From Chromobacterium haemolyticum DSM 19808 (GTDB taxonomy: Bacteria; Pseudomonadota; Gammaproteobacteria; Burkholderiales; Chromobacteriaceae), in contig NZ_JONK01000019.1 of the NCBI RefSeq assembly GCF_000711885.1, positions 47,192-111,191 on the forward strand: DNA of 64,000 bases, read 5' to 3'. Both the position numbers and the translations under genes were made by a program. The first letter of the stretch is position 1. The number at the start of each line of letters is the position of its first letter. Below the pieces are notes generated by a model. It did no database searches. It was given only the letters and a program-made list of their open reading frames with translations, and was not told the DNA's origin. Positions 40,349 to 49,037 of this stretch are shown here, piece after piece.

Positions 40349-41425
40349 TCAGACGATGACGCCGTGCCGGCCCAGCGCCCAGCGCACCGGCTCGGCCACC
40401 ATTTCGTCGGGAAAATCCAAACGCGCCCGCAGCCCCGCCACCACTTCCGGCGTGGTGGGCGCGTTGCCCAGGCCCACCGCCAAGTTAGACAGCCACTTAA
40501 GGTAGCCGATGCGGTAAATCGGGCTGCCAGCCATCTTTTCCTTGAACTCGGCCTCGCTCCAAGCGAACAACTCTAGCAAGCTCACGTCGTCCAGACCATG
40601 ACGCACCGCAAAATCCGTCTCACGGCTATCGACCGCGAAGCGGTTCCACGGACAGAACAACTGACAATCGTCGCAACCGTAAACACGGTTGCCGATCAAG
40701 GGCCGCATCTCCTCCGGAATCGCCCGCTTCAATTCTATCGTCAGGTAGGAAATGCAGCGCCGCGCGTCCACGGTATAGGGCGCGACGATGGCCGCCGTGG
40801 GACAGACATCGATGCAGCGGGTGCAGCGGCCGCAATGACCGTCCTCCGCCTCGTCCTCCGGCAAGGGCAGATCGGTGAAGACCTCCCCCAGGAAAAACAA
40901 GGAGCCCTCGTTCTTGGTCAGCAGCAGAGTATGTTTGCCTCGCCAGCCCAATCCAGCCTGGGCCGCCAGCGCCACCTCTGCCACAGGAGCGCTATCGGTG
41001 AACACCCGGTAACCGAAATCGCCGATTTCCCGCTTGATCCGCTCCGCCAGCGCCTGCAGCCGGTTGCGCAAGACCTTGTGATAATCGCGTCCCAGCGCGT
41101 AACGCGATAAATAGGCTTTGCCGCCGTCTGCCAGCACTTCGGCCGAAGCGCGGGCCTGCGGCCAGTAATGCATGCGCAGAGAAATAACGGACAGGGTGCC
41201 GGGCACCAGATCAGCCGGCTTGACCCGCAAGGAGCCGTGGCGAGCCATATAGTCCATCTCGCCGTGATAACCGGCGGCCAGCCAGGCGTTCAACTTCTGT
41301 TCCGCCTCCGGCGGCAGGCCGGCGCGACCGATTCTGGCGTCGGCGAAACCCAATTCGCGCGCCCAGGCTTTGATTTGGCGCGCCAATTCGGGATAATCCG
41401 TTTTTTGTAAAGAGTTTTCGGTCAT
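40349..41425 (-). CDS. queG: Epoxyqueuosine reductase
   Basis: About 358 aa iron-sulfur, cobalamin-dependent enzyme making the last step of queuosine in tRNA. Two 4Fe-4S clusters are indicated by CGRCTRCIDVCPT (C-x2-C-x2-C-x3-C) and by CISYL ... YGCDDCQLFCPWN. FTDSAPVAEVALA is also conserved. The start is either 41425 (MTENSLQ) or 41431; both overlap the start of tsaE on the other strand. The 3' end is three bases from the convergent MaoC gene. Confidence 0.95.
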   Translation of the reverse strand: MTENSLQKTDYPELARQIKAWARELGFADARIGRAGLPPEAEQKLNAWLAAGYHGEMDYMARHGSLRVKPADLVPGTLSVISLRMHYWPQARASAEVLADGGKAYLSRYALGRDYHKVLRNRLQALAERIKREIGDFGYRVFTDSAPVAEVALAAQAGLGWRGKHTLLLTKNEGSLFFLGEVFTDLPLPEDEAEDGHCGRCTRCIDVCPTAAIVAPYTVDARRCISYLTIELKRAIPEEMRPLIGNRVYGCDDCQLFCPWNRFAVDSRETDFAVRHGLDDVSLLELFAWSEAEFKEKMAGSPIYRIGYLKWLSNLAVGLGNAPTTPEVVAGLRARLDFPDEMVAEPVRWALGRHGVIV

Positions 41426-41915
41426 GGCCATGGATGATACCAGCGTTCGCTGCGGCTACCTGGAAGATGAAACCGCCACTCTGGCGCTGGGCAAAGCCTT
41501 CGCCGAAGCGGCGCAAGCCGGCCTCGTCGTCTATCTATTAGGCGACCTGGGCGCAGGCAAGACCACGTTCACGCGCGGCCTGCTGACCGCGCTCGGCCAT
41601 GCCGGCAAGGTCAAAAGCCCCACCTATACTCTGGTGGAGAGCTATTCTTTTCCTCACTATAGCGTGCACCATTTCGACCTGTACCGTTTCGCCGATCCCG
41701 AGGAATGGGAGGATGCCGGCTTCCGCGAATACTTCGGTCCGGACAGCCTGTGTCTGGTCGAATGGCCGGACAAGGCCGCGGACCTGCTGCCGCGCGCCGA
41801 CATCGTGTTGGAACTAGCCGTGGCCGGAAATGGTCGCAATTATCGTTTACTTGCCCACTCAGAAACCGGACAGTCATGCCTGATTCGACTTTCGACCCCA
41901 TCCGCCGCCGCTTGA
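41424..41915 (+). CDS. tsaE: tRNA threonylcarbamoyladenosine biosynthesis ATPase TsaE
   Basis: 163 aa YjeE-family ATPase. Walker A is [13 protein letters not shown], followed by [19 protein letters not shown] and CLVEWPDKA, all typical. It works with TsaB and TsaD in t6A modification of ANN-decoding tRNAs. Start codons at 41424 or 41430 are possible; an AAAGAG element precedes the first. Head-to-head with queG with the start codons overlapping. Its last 40 bases overlap amiC. Confidence 0.95.
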   Translation: MAMDDTSVRCGYLEDETATLALGKAFAEAAQAGLVVYLLGDLGAGKTTFTRGLLTALGHAGKVKSPTYTLVESYSFPHYSVHHFDLYRFADPEEWEDAGFREYFGPDSLCLVEWPDKAADLLPRADIVLELAVAGNGRNYRLLAHSETGQSCLIRLSTPSAAA

Positions 41916-43117
41916 TCGGCGCCGCGGCCGCCACCTTCATGCTGTCGGTGAGCCGCGTCGGCTTCGCCTCCGGCAGCCAGGTTGTCGCCTTGCGCATATG
42001 GCCTGCGTCGACCTATACCCGCATCACGCTGGAAGCCAGCGAGGCCATTCAGTACAAGCAGTTCACCATCCCCAACCCCAACCGCTTGGTGATTGACCTG
42101 CAAGGCGTGCAGCTCAACAGCGTGCTGAAAGACATCGGCGGCCAGATTTCCGCCGCCGATCCCTATATCAAGACCGCCCGCGCCGGCCAGTTCGACCCGG
42201 AAACCGTGCGCCTGGTGCTGGAGTTGAAAGCCGACGTCAAGCCGCAAGCCTTCACCCTGGCGCCGGTGGCCGAATACAAACACCGGCTGGTGGTGGATCT
42301 TTACCCGGCCGGCGGCCAGCAAGACGATCCCCTGCTCGCCCTGCTGCAGGACTACAACAAGGGCAAGCTGGAACAGCCTGGGCCGCAGATCAAGCCCAAG
42401 AAAAAAGACAGCAACCGCCCCATCATCGTGATGCTGGACCCGGGCCACGGCGGCGAAGACCCCGGCGCCGTCGGCCTGAACGGCACTCGCGAGAAAGACG
42501 TGGTGCTGCGCATCGGTAAACAGTTGAAACGGCTGGTCGACGCGGAAAGCAATATGAAGGCCTATATGACCCGCGAGGAAGACGTGTTCATCCCGCTGGG
42601 CGTGCGCGTGGCCAAGGCCCGCAAGCTGAACGCCGACCTCTTTGTGTCCATCCATGCCGACGCCGCGCCCAACCGCGCCGCGCGCGGATCCTCGGTGTTC
42701 GCGCTGTCGGAAAAAGGCGCTACCAGCGCCTTCGCCAAGGCACTGGCGCAAAGCCAGAACGACGCCGACCTGATCGGCGGAGTCAAGATTGGCAGCAAGG
42801 ACAAATACCTGGCGCACACCCTGCTGGACCTGACCCAAACCGCCACCATCAACGACAGCCTGAAACTGGGCAAGACCGTGCTGGGGCATCTGGGCGGCCT
42901 CAACAAGCTGCACAAGAGCGCGGTGGAGCAAGCCGGCTTCGCGGTGCTGAAAGCGCCGGACATCCCGTCCATCCTGGTGGAGACCGCCTTCATCTCCAAC
43001 CCGGAAGAAGAACAGCGCCTGCTCAGCAGCGACTTCCAGCAGCAAATGGCCAATGCCATCTTCACCGGCATGAAGGGTTATTTTTCGCAAGGCGCGGCGC
43101 TGGCCGCCCGAGCCTGA
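41876..43117 (+). CDS. amiC: N-acetylmuramoyl-L-alanine amidase AmiC-type (Tat-exported)
   Basis: 413 aa from the ATG at 41876. The N-terminus has a twin-arginine signal ([22 protein letters not shown]), nearly the same layout as E. coli AmiC. An AMIN domain follows (about 38-135, targeting to the septum), then a zinc-dependent Amidase_3 domain with LDPGHGG, the glutamate of GTREKD and SIHAD, and the C-terminal [12 protein letters not shown]. It splits the septal peptidoglycan during daughter-cell separation. It overlaps tsaE by 40 bases. Confidence 0.96.
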   Translation: MPDSTFDPIRRRLIGAAAATFMLSVSRVGFASGSQVVALRIWPASTYTRITLEASEAIQYKQFTIPNPNRLVIDLQGVQLNSVLKDIGGQISAADPYIKTARAGQFDPETVRLVLELKADVKPQAFTLAPVAEYKHRLVVDLYPAGGQQDDPLLALLQDYNKGKLEQPGPQIKPKKKDSNRPIIVMLDPGHGGEDPGAVGLNGTREKDVVLRIGKQLKRLVDAESNMKAYMTREEDVFIPLGVRVAKARKLNADLFVSIHADAAPNRAARGSSVFALSEKGATSAFAKALAQSQNDADLIGGVKIGSKDKYLAHTLLDLTQTATINDSLKLGKTVLGHLGGLNKLHKSAVEQAGFAVLKAPDIPSILVETAFISNPEEEQRLLSSDFQQQMANAIFTGMKGYFSQGAALAARA

Positions 43118-43138
43118 GCCGCTCCCTCCCACCAAACG

Positions 43139-43166
43139 AAACAGGTCCCTGATGGGACCTGTTTTT
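43139..43166. terminator. Terminator between amiC and yacG
   Basis: Perfect stem AACAGGTCCC / GGGACCTGTT with loop TGAT (43140-43163) and TTTTT after it. On the minus side the A run is short, so it mainly serves amiC. Confidence 0.85.
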
Positions 43167-43182
43167 CATTGAGGCCGGGCGC

Positions 43183-43371
43183 TCACTCGCCGCGGCTCGC
43201 CTCGCTCGGCGACTCTTCCTGCGCCGGCACCCGGTAGCTTTCCGACGCCCACTCGCCCAAATCAATCAAACGGCAGCGCTTGCTGCAAAACGGACGGAAC
43301 TGGCTTTGCGGCTCCCAGCGCACCGGAGCGCGACAAGTGGGACAGGCGACAACGCGAACAGAATCAGACAT
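43183..43371 (-). CDS. yacG: DNA gyrase inhibitor YacG
   Basis: 62 aa zinc-finger protein. The four cysteines appear as CPTC and CSKRC with the spacer PQSQFRPF between them, followed by the family motif LIDLGEW. YacG of E. coli binds GyrB and inhibits gyrase. Downstream of zapD on the same strand, as in many gamma- and betaproteobacteria (zapD-yacG pair next to pilD-coaE). Confidence 0.95.
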   Translation of the reverse strand: MSDSVRVVACPTCRAPVRWEPQSQFRPFCSKRCRLIDLGEWASESYRVPAQEESPSEASRGE

Positions 43372-43408
43372 GGCTTCTCAAAACGGGGCAAAGACCAGCG
43401 CACGCCGG

Positions 43409-44167
43409 TCAGAACTTGCAATTGGTCAGGTGAAACTCGACATCCTGCTCGGTCTGCCGCGGCCGGGACTCCCCGGTCACCGCGCTGACAAAGCGGATAT
43501 TGAGCGCATATTTATTGGCGGACAGCTCGGGCAGCAGTTCCAGGCCGCCGTCGTAGGCCACGCGGATCAGCTGCACCACCTTGCCGCCGGACATCTGCTG
43601 GAACACGCCTCGGCGCGCCACGTAATGATGGGTCTTGCCGCTATCGCGCAACAGGGTCAACAGAATGCCCGCCGCCTCGGCGGTGGGCATCAATGGCGAC
43701 GCCCAGCGCTTGATATCCTGGCGCCGCACTTCAGCCGACTTCTGCTGCCACTGGTGATAGGACGGCAAATCGAACTGGCAGGTGCCGCCGGGAATGCCAG
43801 CGCGCTGCTTGATCGCCATCAGCCACTCGTTTTCACGCAAGTGTTGACCAAACTTGCCGGTCAGCGCCAGCAAACGGCTGGACGCGTGCTCAATGTCCTC
43901 CAGCACCCCCTCCAGGGTCTCCTCCGCCACCTGCGGATTCTCGCGCAGCGCTTCCAGCATCTGTTTCTGCCGCTCCAGCTCCTGCAGCAGATCCGCCTTC
44001 AAATCCGCGCGCGAGGCGGTTTCCATCAGCTCGAACAACACCAGCAGGGCCGCATGATGATCATACGGATGGTCCTTGCCGATGAAATACCCAAGACGTG
44101 CGTAGAGATGCTCCAGGCGGAGCAGGATGCGGGTTCGCTCGGTGACGGGAAACTCAAAACTGATCAC
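43409..44167 (-). CDS. zapD: Cell division protein ZapD
   Basis: 252 aa (YacF/DUF1342). It begins MISFEFPVTERTRILLRLEHL and carries SRADLKADLLQELERQ and the ZapD C-terminal beta region GGKVVQLIR and YALNIRF. ZapD cross-links FtsZ filaments at the division septum. In the conserved coaE-zapD-yacG series, 37 bases before yacG. The amidase AmiC nearby acts in the same process. Confidence 0.95.
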   Translation of the reverse strand: MISFEFPVTERTRILLRLEHLYARLGYFIGKDHPYDHHAALLVLFELMETASRADLKADLLQELERQKQMLEALRENPQVAEETLEGVLEDIEHASSRLLALTGKFGQHLRENEWLMAIKQRAGIPGGTCQFDLPSYHQWQQKSAEVRRQDIKRWASPLMPTAEAAGILLTLLRDSGKTHHYVARRGVFQQMSGGKVVQLIRVAYDGGLELLPELSANKYALNIRFVSAVTGESRPRQTEQDVEFHLTNCKF

Positions 44168-44205
44168 GGCGCATCGGCCCTTCTGCTTGGCTCGCGAGAG
44201 CCCGG

Positions 44206-44817
44206 TTATGATCTATCGGCTAGGCTGGCAAGATAATAATCGTGTTTGGCGTCGACTTGAAGCCTCAATGCAGCCAAGCTGTCATTATTACAAATTATAT
44301 CGTCGGCGCGTTCACGTCGCTGCGCTCGCGAACATTGCGCCGCCATGATCGCGCGCACGGCTTTTTCGTCCATGCCGTTGCGCCACATCACCCGCTCTAG
44401 TTGCACCGACTCGTCGCAGTCCACCAGCAAGGTACGCGACAGCATCGGCAGATAATGCCCGGTTTCGAACAATAAGGGCACCACCAGCACGCAATACGGC
44501 CCGCGCGCAGCGGCCACCCCGGCTTCGCTCTGCCGTCGGATCAGCGGATGCAACACGCTCTCAAGCCGCTGCCGGCTGCTTGAGTCGGCGAACACCCGCT
44601 CGCGCATCCAGCCCCGATCCAAACCACCATCCGCTCGCACCGCCTCCGCGCCGAACTCCGCCTCCAAGGCCGGCATCGCCGCGCCGCACGGGCCGGTCAA
44701 CTCATGCGCGATGGCGTCGGTATCAATCACCGGCACGCCCAATTCAGCGAAACGATCAGCCGCCGCGCTTTTGCCGGAACCAATGCCGCCGGTCAAACCC
44801 ACGACTTTAATAGGCAT
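44206..44817 (-). CDS. coaE: Dephospho-CoA kinase
   Basis: 203 aa, catalysing the last step of coenzyme A synthesis. The P-loop GLTGGIGSGKS lies at residues 7-17, DTDAIAHELT follows at about 33-42, and the substrate region LVVPLLFETGHY at about 119-130. The length is normal. The start overlaps the pilD stop by 11 bases. The position between pilD and zapD is conserved in many proteobacteria. Confidence 0.97.
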   Translation of the reverse strand: MPIKVVGLTGGIGSGKSAAADRFAELGVPVIDTDAIAHELTGPCGAAMPALEAEFGAEAVRADGGLDRGWMRERVFADSSSRQRLESVLHPLIRRQSEAGVAAARGPYCVLVVPLLFETGHYLPMLSRTLLVDCDESVQLERVMWRNGMDEKAVRAIMAAQCSRAQRRERADDIICNNDSLAALRLQVDAKHDYYLASLADRS

Positions 44818-45676
44818 GCAAATACCAATTCACAATGTCCTGCCCCCAGATCAAAGCGATCCAGCCGGCGGCCGCAAGATAAGGGCCAAACGGCAGCGGC
44901 TGACCGCGTCCGTGCTTGGACAGCAAAATCAAGATCACGCCCACCACTGCCCCCACCAGCGAAGACAGCAAAATCACCAAGGGCAGCAAAGTCCACCCCA
45001 ACCACGCGCCCAAAGCGGCCAGCAGCTTGAAGTCGCCATAGCCCATGCCCTCCTTGCCGGTGGCCAGCTTGAAGCCGTGAAACAGCAACCACAGGCACAG
45101 ATAACCCGCCATCGCGCCGATCACCGCGTCCACCAGCGGCACGGTGCCAGTCAGCAAATTGAATAACAAGCCCCCCCACAGCAAGGGCAAAGTCAGGTTG
45201 TCCGGCAGCAGCTGCGTATCCGCGTCGATAAAAGTCAGGGCCAGCAGCACCGCGGTCAAACCCATATAGGCCGGCAGCTGTTCCGACCAGCCGAAACGCC
45301 AGGCCAGGAAAGCGAACAACAGCCCGGTCGACAGCTCCACGACCGGATAGCGCCAAGGGATCTTGGCTCGGCAACTGCCGCAGCGTCCGCGCAGCAACAC
45401 AAAGCTCAACACCGGGATATTCTGCCACGGACGCACCGCGGCCCGGCATTGCGGGCAGTGCGAGGCAGGCCGCATTAAGTTGTAGGGCTCGGACGTCTCG
45501 CCCTCTTCCAGCTGCAGACAATCAACGCAATTGCGCCGCCACTCGGCCTCCAGCATCTTGGGCAAGCGATGAATGATCACATTCAAAAAACTGCCAACCA
45601 ACAAACCCAGCGCCAGCGCCGCGCCGGCGAAAGCCAGCGGGTACGAGCCGGCGATCCAGCGCCACTCCTCAATCAT
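44807..45676 (-). CDS. pilD: Prepilin peptidase / N-methyltransferase PilD
   Basis: 289 aa polytopic inner-membrane protease. The cytoplasmic loop holds two C-x2-C pairs (CPQC and CGSC) as in PilD. The catalytic aspartates are in FIDADTQLLPD and GYGDFKLLAALGAW. It cleaves and N-methylates type IV prepilins and, by inference, the GspG-K pseudopilins encoded at 26.8-29.7 kb, since no dedicated gspO is in the gsp operon. Overlaps the pilC stop by 4 bases. Confidence 0.97.
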   Translation of the reverse strand: MIEEWRWIAGSYPLAFAGAALALGLLVGSFLNVIIHRLPKMLEAEWRRNCVDCLQLEEGETSEPYNLMRPASHCPQCRAAVRPWQNIPVLSFVLLRGRCGSCRAKIPWRYPVVELSTGLLFAFLAWRFGWSEQLPAYMGLTAVLLALTFIDADTQLLPDNLTLPLLWGGLLFNLLTGTVPLVDAVIGAMAGYLCLWLLFHGFKLATGKEGMGYGDFKLLAALGAWLGWTLLPLVILLSSLVGAVVGVILILLSKHGRGQPLPFGPYLAAAGWIALIWGQDIVNWYLHAY

Positions 45677-46896
45677 CCAACCACCTGACCCATTTTGAAA
45701 ATCGGCATATACATCGCAATGATCAAACCGCCGATCAATACCCCCAGAATCACCATGATGGCCGGCTCCAGCAAACTGGACAGCGCGGCAACCGCATTGT
45801 CGACTTCTTCTTCGTAAAAATCCGCCACCTTGTCCAACATCTGGTCCAGCGAGCCGGACTCCTCCCCAATCGAGGTCATCTGCAGCACCATATTAGGGAA
45901 CAAGTCGGTCCGCTGCATCGAATAGTTGAGGCTGGAACCGGTGCTGACATCGTTCTGAATCCGCTTGGTGGCATCCGCGTACACCTGGTTGCCGGAGGCG
46001 CCGCCCACCGAATCCAGCGCTTCCACCAAGGGCACCCCGGCGGCGAACAAGGTAGACAAGGTGCGCGCCCAACGCGCGATAGTGGCCTTGCGGATGATAT
46101 CGCCGATCACCGGCAGGCGCAGCAGGATGCGATCCATCTGCTCTTGCAACTTGGGCGTTCGCTTGAAGGCGTAGAGAAAGCCGAACAGGCCGCCGAAAAT
46201 CACCCCGAAGATCAGCCACCAGTAATGGACAAAGCCATCCGACAACCAGATCACGAACAGCGTCGGCGCCGGCAAATTGGCGCCGAAACTAGAGAACAAA
46301 TCCTTGAATGCCGGAATCACGTAAATCATGATTACGGCGGTAATGATGAAGGCAGTGCCGACAATGGCAGACGGGTAGATCAGGGCCGACTTGATCTTGC
46401 CCTTGATCGCCATCACTTTTTCCTTGTAAGTGGCCAATTTGTCCAGCAAGGAGTCCAGCACGCCGCCGGTTTCGCCCGCGGCGATGATGTTGCAGAACAG
46501 CTTGTCAAAGTACAAGGGACGTTTGCGGAAGGACTCCGCCAGCGACAAGCCGGTTTCAACGTCGGCGCGCACCTCCAGCAGCATCTTGGTCACGGCTGGA
46601 TTGCTGTGACCCTTGGCCGCGATATCGAAAGCCTGCAACAAGGGCACCCCGGCGCGCATCATGGTCGCCAGTTGCCGGGTGAACAAGGTGATGTCCCGTT
46701 CGGTGATGCGTTTGCCGAAGCCTCCGCGCCGACGCTTGATCTTGACGACATTGATGCCCTGACGCCGCAGTTGAGTCTTGGCCACCGCCTCGGACTCCGC
46801 TCGCAGTTCCCCGCGTATCGCCTTACCCGCCTTGTCCTTGCCTTCCCATTCCCAGACAAAGCCCGGCGTCGCTTTTTTTGCTACCGTGACTGCCAT
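45673..46896 (-). CDS. pilC: Type IV pilus inner-membrane platform protein PilC
   Basis: 407 aa, homologous to GspF. It has two GspF domains with membrane helices near 172-200, 220-250 and 375-400. Motifs are VPLLQAFDIAAKG, IAAGETGGVLDSLLDKLATY and MTSIGEESGSLDQMLDKVADFYEEEVD. It anchors pilus assembly together with PilB. The gene is separated from pilB by repeat element C, about 210 bases, in an operon that is normally compact. Confidence 0.97.
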   Translation of the reverse strand: MAVTVAKKATPGFVWEWEGKDKAGKAIRGELRAESEAVAKTQLRRQGINVVKIKRRRGGFGKRITERDITLFTRQLATMMRAGVPLLQAFDIAAKGHSNPAVTKMLLEVRADVETGLSLAESFRKRPLYFDKLFCNIIAAGETGGVLDSLLDKLATYKEKVMAIKGKIKSALIYPSAIVGTAFIITAVIMIYVIPAFKDLFSSFGANLPAPTLFVIWLSDGFVHYWWLIFGVIFGGLFGFLYAFKRTPKLQEQMDRILLRLPVIGDIIRKATIARWARTLSTLFAAGVPLVEALDSVGGASGNQVYADATKRIQNDVSTGSSLNYSMQRTDLFPNMVLQMTSIGEESGSLDQMLDKVADFYEEEVDNAVAALSSLLEPAIMVILGVLIGGLIIAMYMPIFKMGQVVG

Positions 46897-46966
46897 TCCA
46901 TGGCCTCTTTCTTATTCCAAGCCGTTAAGTCAGCGTTCCGGCGGCCGCCGGAGGCGCAAAACCGCT

Positions 46967-47113
46967 CTTAGACCCTGTTCAAAGTCTCGAAAGCAAGAGC
47001 GACACAAGGCGAAAAGGGCTGAGAAAGCGGAGTGTACAAGTGGTACATGAGCATTTCGAAGCGATTTTCAACGCCGCATCGCCGACGCGCGCAGGTCGTG
47101 AACAGGTTCTTAC
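46967..47113 (-). repeat. Dispersed repeat, copy C (about 147 bp)
   Basis: Left end CTTAGACCCTGTTCAAAGTC and right end, on the other strand, GTAAGAACCTGTTCACGACC, forming terminal inverted repeats. The interior aligns with copy B (GCAAGAGCGACACAAGGCGA, then AAGTGGTACATGAGCATTTC). The right end supplies the TAA stop codon of pilB. It lies between pilB and pilC. Confidence 0.8.
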
Positions 47114-48816
47114 TCGTTAGTCACCGCTTCAATCTCCGTCAACGACGTCAACCCCGCCTTCACCTTCAGCAAACCGGCATGGCGCAAGTCCACCATGCCC
47201 TCCTTGCGCGCCAGGTCGGCGATATCGATGGCGGTGCCGTTTTGCATGATCAAACGCGTCATCGCATCGGTAATCGGCATCACTTCGTAAATACCGGTAC
47301 GGCCACGGTAGCCGGTGTTGCGACACTCCTCGCAACCCACCGGCGCGTAGGGCTTCCAGCTTCCATCCAACTCCTCTTGCTTGAATCCCGCCCGCAGCAA
47401 TGCCTCCTCCGGAATCTCCGCCGGTTTCTTGCAATGCGCGCACAAACGGCGCGCCAAACGCTGCGCCATGATCAGCAACACCGAGCTGGCGATGTTGAAC
47501 GGCGCCACCCCCATATTCAGCATCCGGGTCAAAGTCGCCGGCGCGTTATTGGTGTGTAGAGTGGAAAACACCATATGGCCGGTCTGAGCCGCCTTGATCG
47601 CGATGTCCGCCGTTTCGAAATCCCGGATCTCACCCACCATGATCACGTCGGGATCCTGACGCAGGAAGGCCTTCAAGGCCGAAGCGAAGGTCAGCCCGGC
47701 ACGCTCGTTGACGTTGACCTGATTGATGCCCGGCAAGTTGATTTCCACAGGGTCTTCGGCGGTGGCGATATTGATATCCGGCTTGTTCAACAGATTGAGG
47801 CAGGTGTACAAGGACACCGTTTTACCGCTACCGGTAGGTCCGGTGACCAGCACCATGCCGTAGGGCCGCGCAATCGCGTCCAGCAGTAGGCGTTTCTGCT
47901 CCGGCTCAAAACCCAACTGCTCAATATCCAGATTCGCCGCCGACGAATCCAGAATACGCATGACGATCTTCTCGCCGTACAAGGTGGGCAAGGTGCTGAC
48001 CCGGAAGTCGATTGCCCGCGCCTTGGAGATGACCAGCTTCATCCGGCCATCCTGCGGCACTCGCTTCTCCGAAATATCCAGCTTGGAAATCACCTTGATC
48101 CGGGAGGCGATCTTTTCCTTCAATACCAGGGGCGGCTGCGAAATCTCCTTCAACACCCCGTCTACCCGGTAGCGGATGCGATAGAACTTCTCATAGGGCT
48201 CGAAATGAATATCGGACGCGCCGCCATTGATCGCATCCAACAACACCTTATGGATGAACTTGACCACAGGCGCATCATCGACATCCGGCTGTGGGCCGGC
48301 ATCGGTCGGCGCATCCGGATCGGCGAATTCAAGATCGCCAAAATCCTCGTTCTCCAGGGCCTTGATCGCGGCGGTGGCATCCTCGCTGTACTTGCCGAGC
48401 ATCTTGCCCAGCTTATCGTCCTCCACCACCACGATTTCCACCGTCATCCCAGTCTTGAAGGTGATGGCGTGATAGGCGGAGGTCTGGGTGGGGTCGGAAG
48501 TGCCTACATACAGCTTGTTGCCACGCTTGAGCAGGGGCAGCAAGCGCCGGCTGGCGATCAGCTCGTCATCAACCACACCCTTGGGCAACTGATCAAGATC
48601 AATGGCCGACATATCCAGCAAAGGGTAACCAAAGGTCTTGGACGCGAACATCGCCACATCCTGCGCCGTCATCTTCTTGCTCTGAATCAGCTGCTCGACA
48701 AAGCTGATGTGCGATGCCTGAGACTGGCGCAGGATTGCGTCCGCATCCTGCTGCAACAGCATATTGTTTTGCACCAAGGCCCGACCCAAGCCGGAAATGC
48801 CAGCCGAAGCTTCCAT
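47110..48816 (-). CDS. pilB: Type IV pilus assembly ATPase PilB
   Basis: 568 aa from the ATG at 48816; a GTG 15 bases upstream is possible but lacks better support. The N-terminal MshEN domain (about 1-150) is followed by the ATPase with GPTGSGKTVSLYTCL (Walker A), AEDPVEINLPGINQVNVN (Asp box), DPDVIMVGEIRD (Walker B) and a zinc element with CAHC and CEEC. It drives pilus extension. The stop codon TAA is formed by the end of repeat C. Confidence 0.97.
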   Translation of the reverse strand: MEASAGISGLGRALVQNNMLLQQDADAILRQSQASHISFVEQLIQSKKMTAQDVAMFASKTFGYPLLDMSAIDLDQLPKGVVDDELIASRRLLPLLKRGNKLYVGTSDPTQTSAYHAITFKTGMTVEIVVVEDDKLGKMLGKYSEDATAAIKALENEDFGDLEFADPDAPTDAGPQPDVDDAPVVKFIHKVLLDAINGGASDIHFEPYEKFYRIRYRVDGVLKEISQPPLVLKEKIASRIKVISKLDISEKRVPQDGRMKLVISKARAIDFRVSTLPTLYGEKIVMRILDSSAANLDIEQLGFEPEQKRLLLDAIARPYGMVLVTGPTGSGKTVSLYTCLNLLNKPDINIATAEDPVEINLPGINQVNVNERAGLTFASALKAFLRQDPDVIMVGEIRDFETADIAIKAAQTGHMVFSTLHTNNAPATLTRMLNMGVAPFNIASSVLLIMAQRLARRLCAHCKKPAEIPEEALLRAGFKQEELDGSWKPYAPVGCEECRNTGYRGRTGIYEVMPITDAMTRLIMQNGTAIDIADLARKEGMVDLRHAGLLKVKAGLTSLTEIEAVTNE

Positions 48817-48913
48817 ACGCTTGCAACTCACCAGTGAACAGATTAGACAACACCGCGCGGCGCTCCTGAGTCAGAGCTCGCCACCTTGAAGACCACCGCA
48901 CTACCGTTACAAC

Positions 48914-48919
48914 ATTATA
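48914..48919 (-). promoter_or_regulatory. Likely -10 element of the pilB promoter
   Basis: A perfect TATAAT on the minus strand (48919-48914), about 100 bases before pilB, in context TTTTGCATATAATG. A clear -35 is not seen, so either an activator or a weak -35 (CAAAGT) is used. Confidence 0.45.
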
Positions 48920-48990
48920 TGCAAAATGCGGGGGCTACTTTGACTTAAATCCCGGCGTGGCCGGATTACGCCAAGCATCCACGCCAAAAC

Positions 48991-49016
48991 AAAAAGGACT
49001 GCCGAAGCAGTCCTTT
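48991..49016 (-). terminator. Terminator after the porin gene
   Basis: Perfect 10-bp stem AAAGGACTGC / GCAGTCCTTT with loop CGAA (48993-49016). On the minus strand it is followed by a T-rich stretch. Confidence 0.85.
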
Positions 49017-49037
49017 CAAGCTCAAGTTCAAATATGC

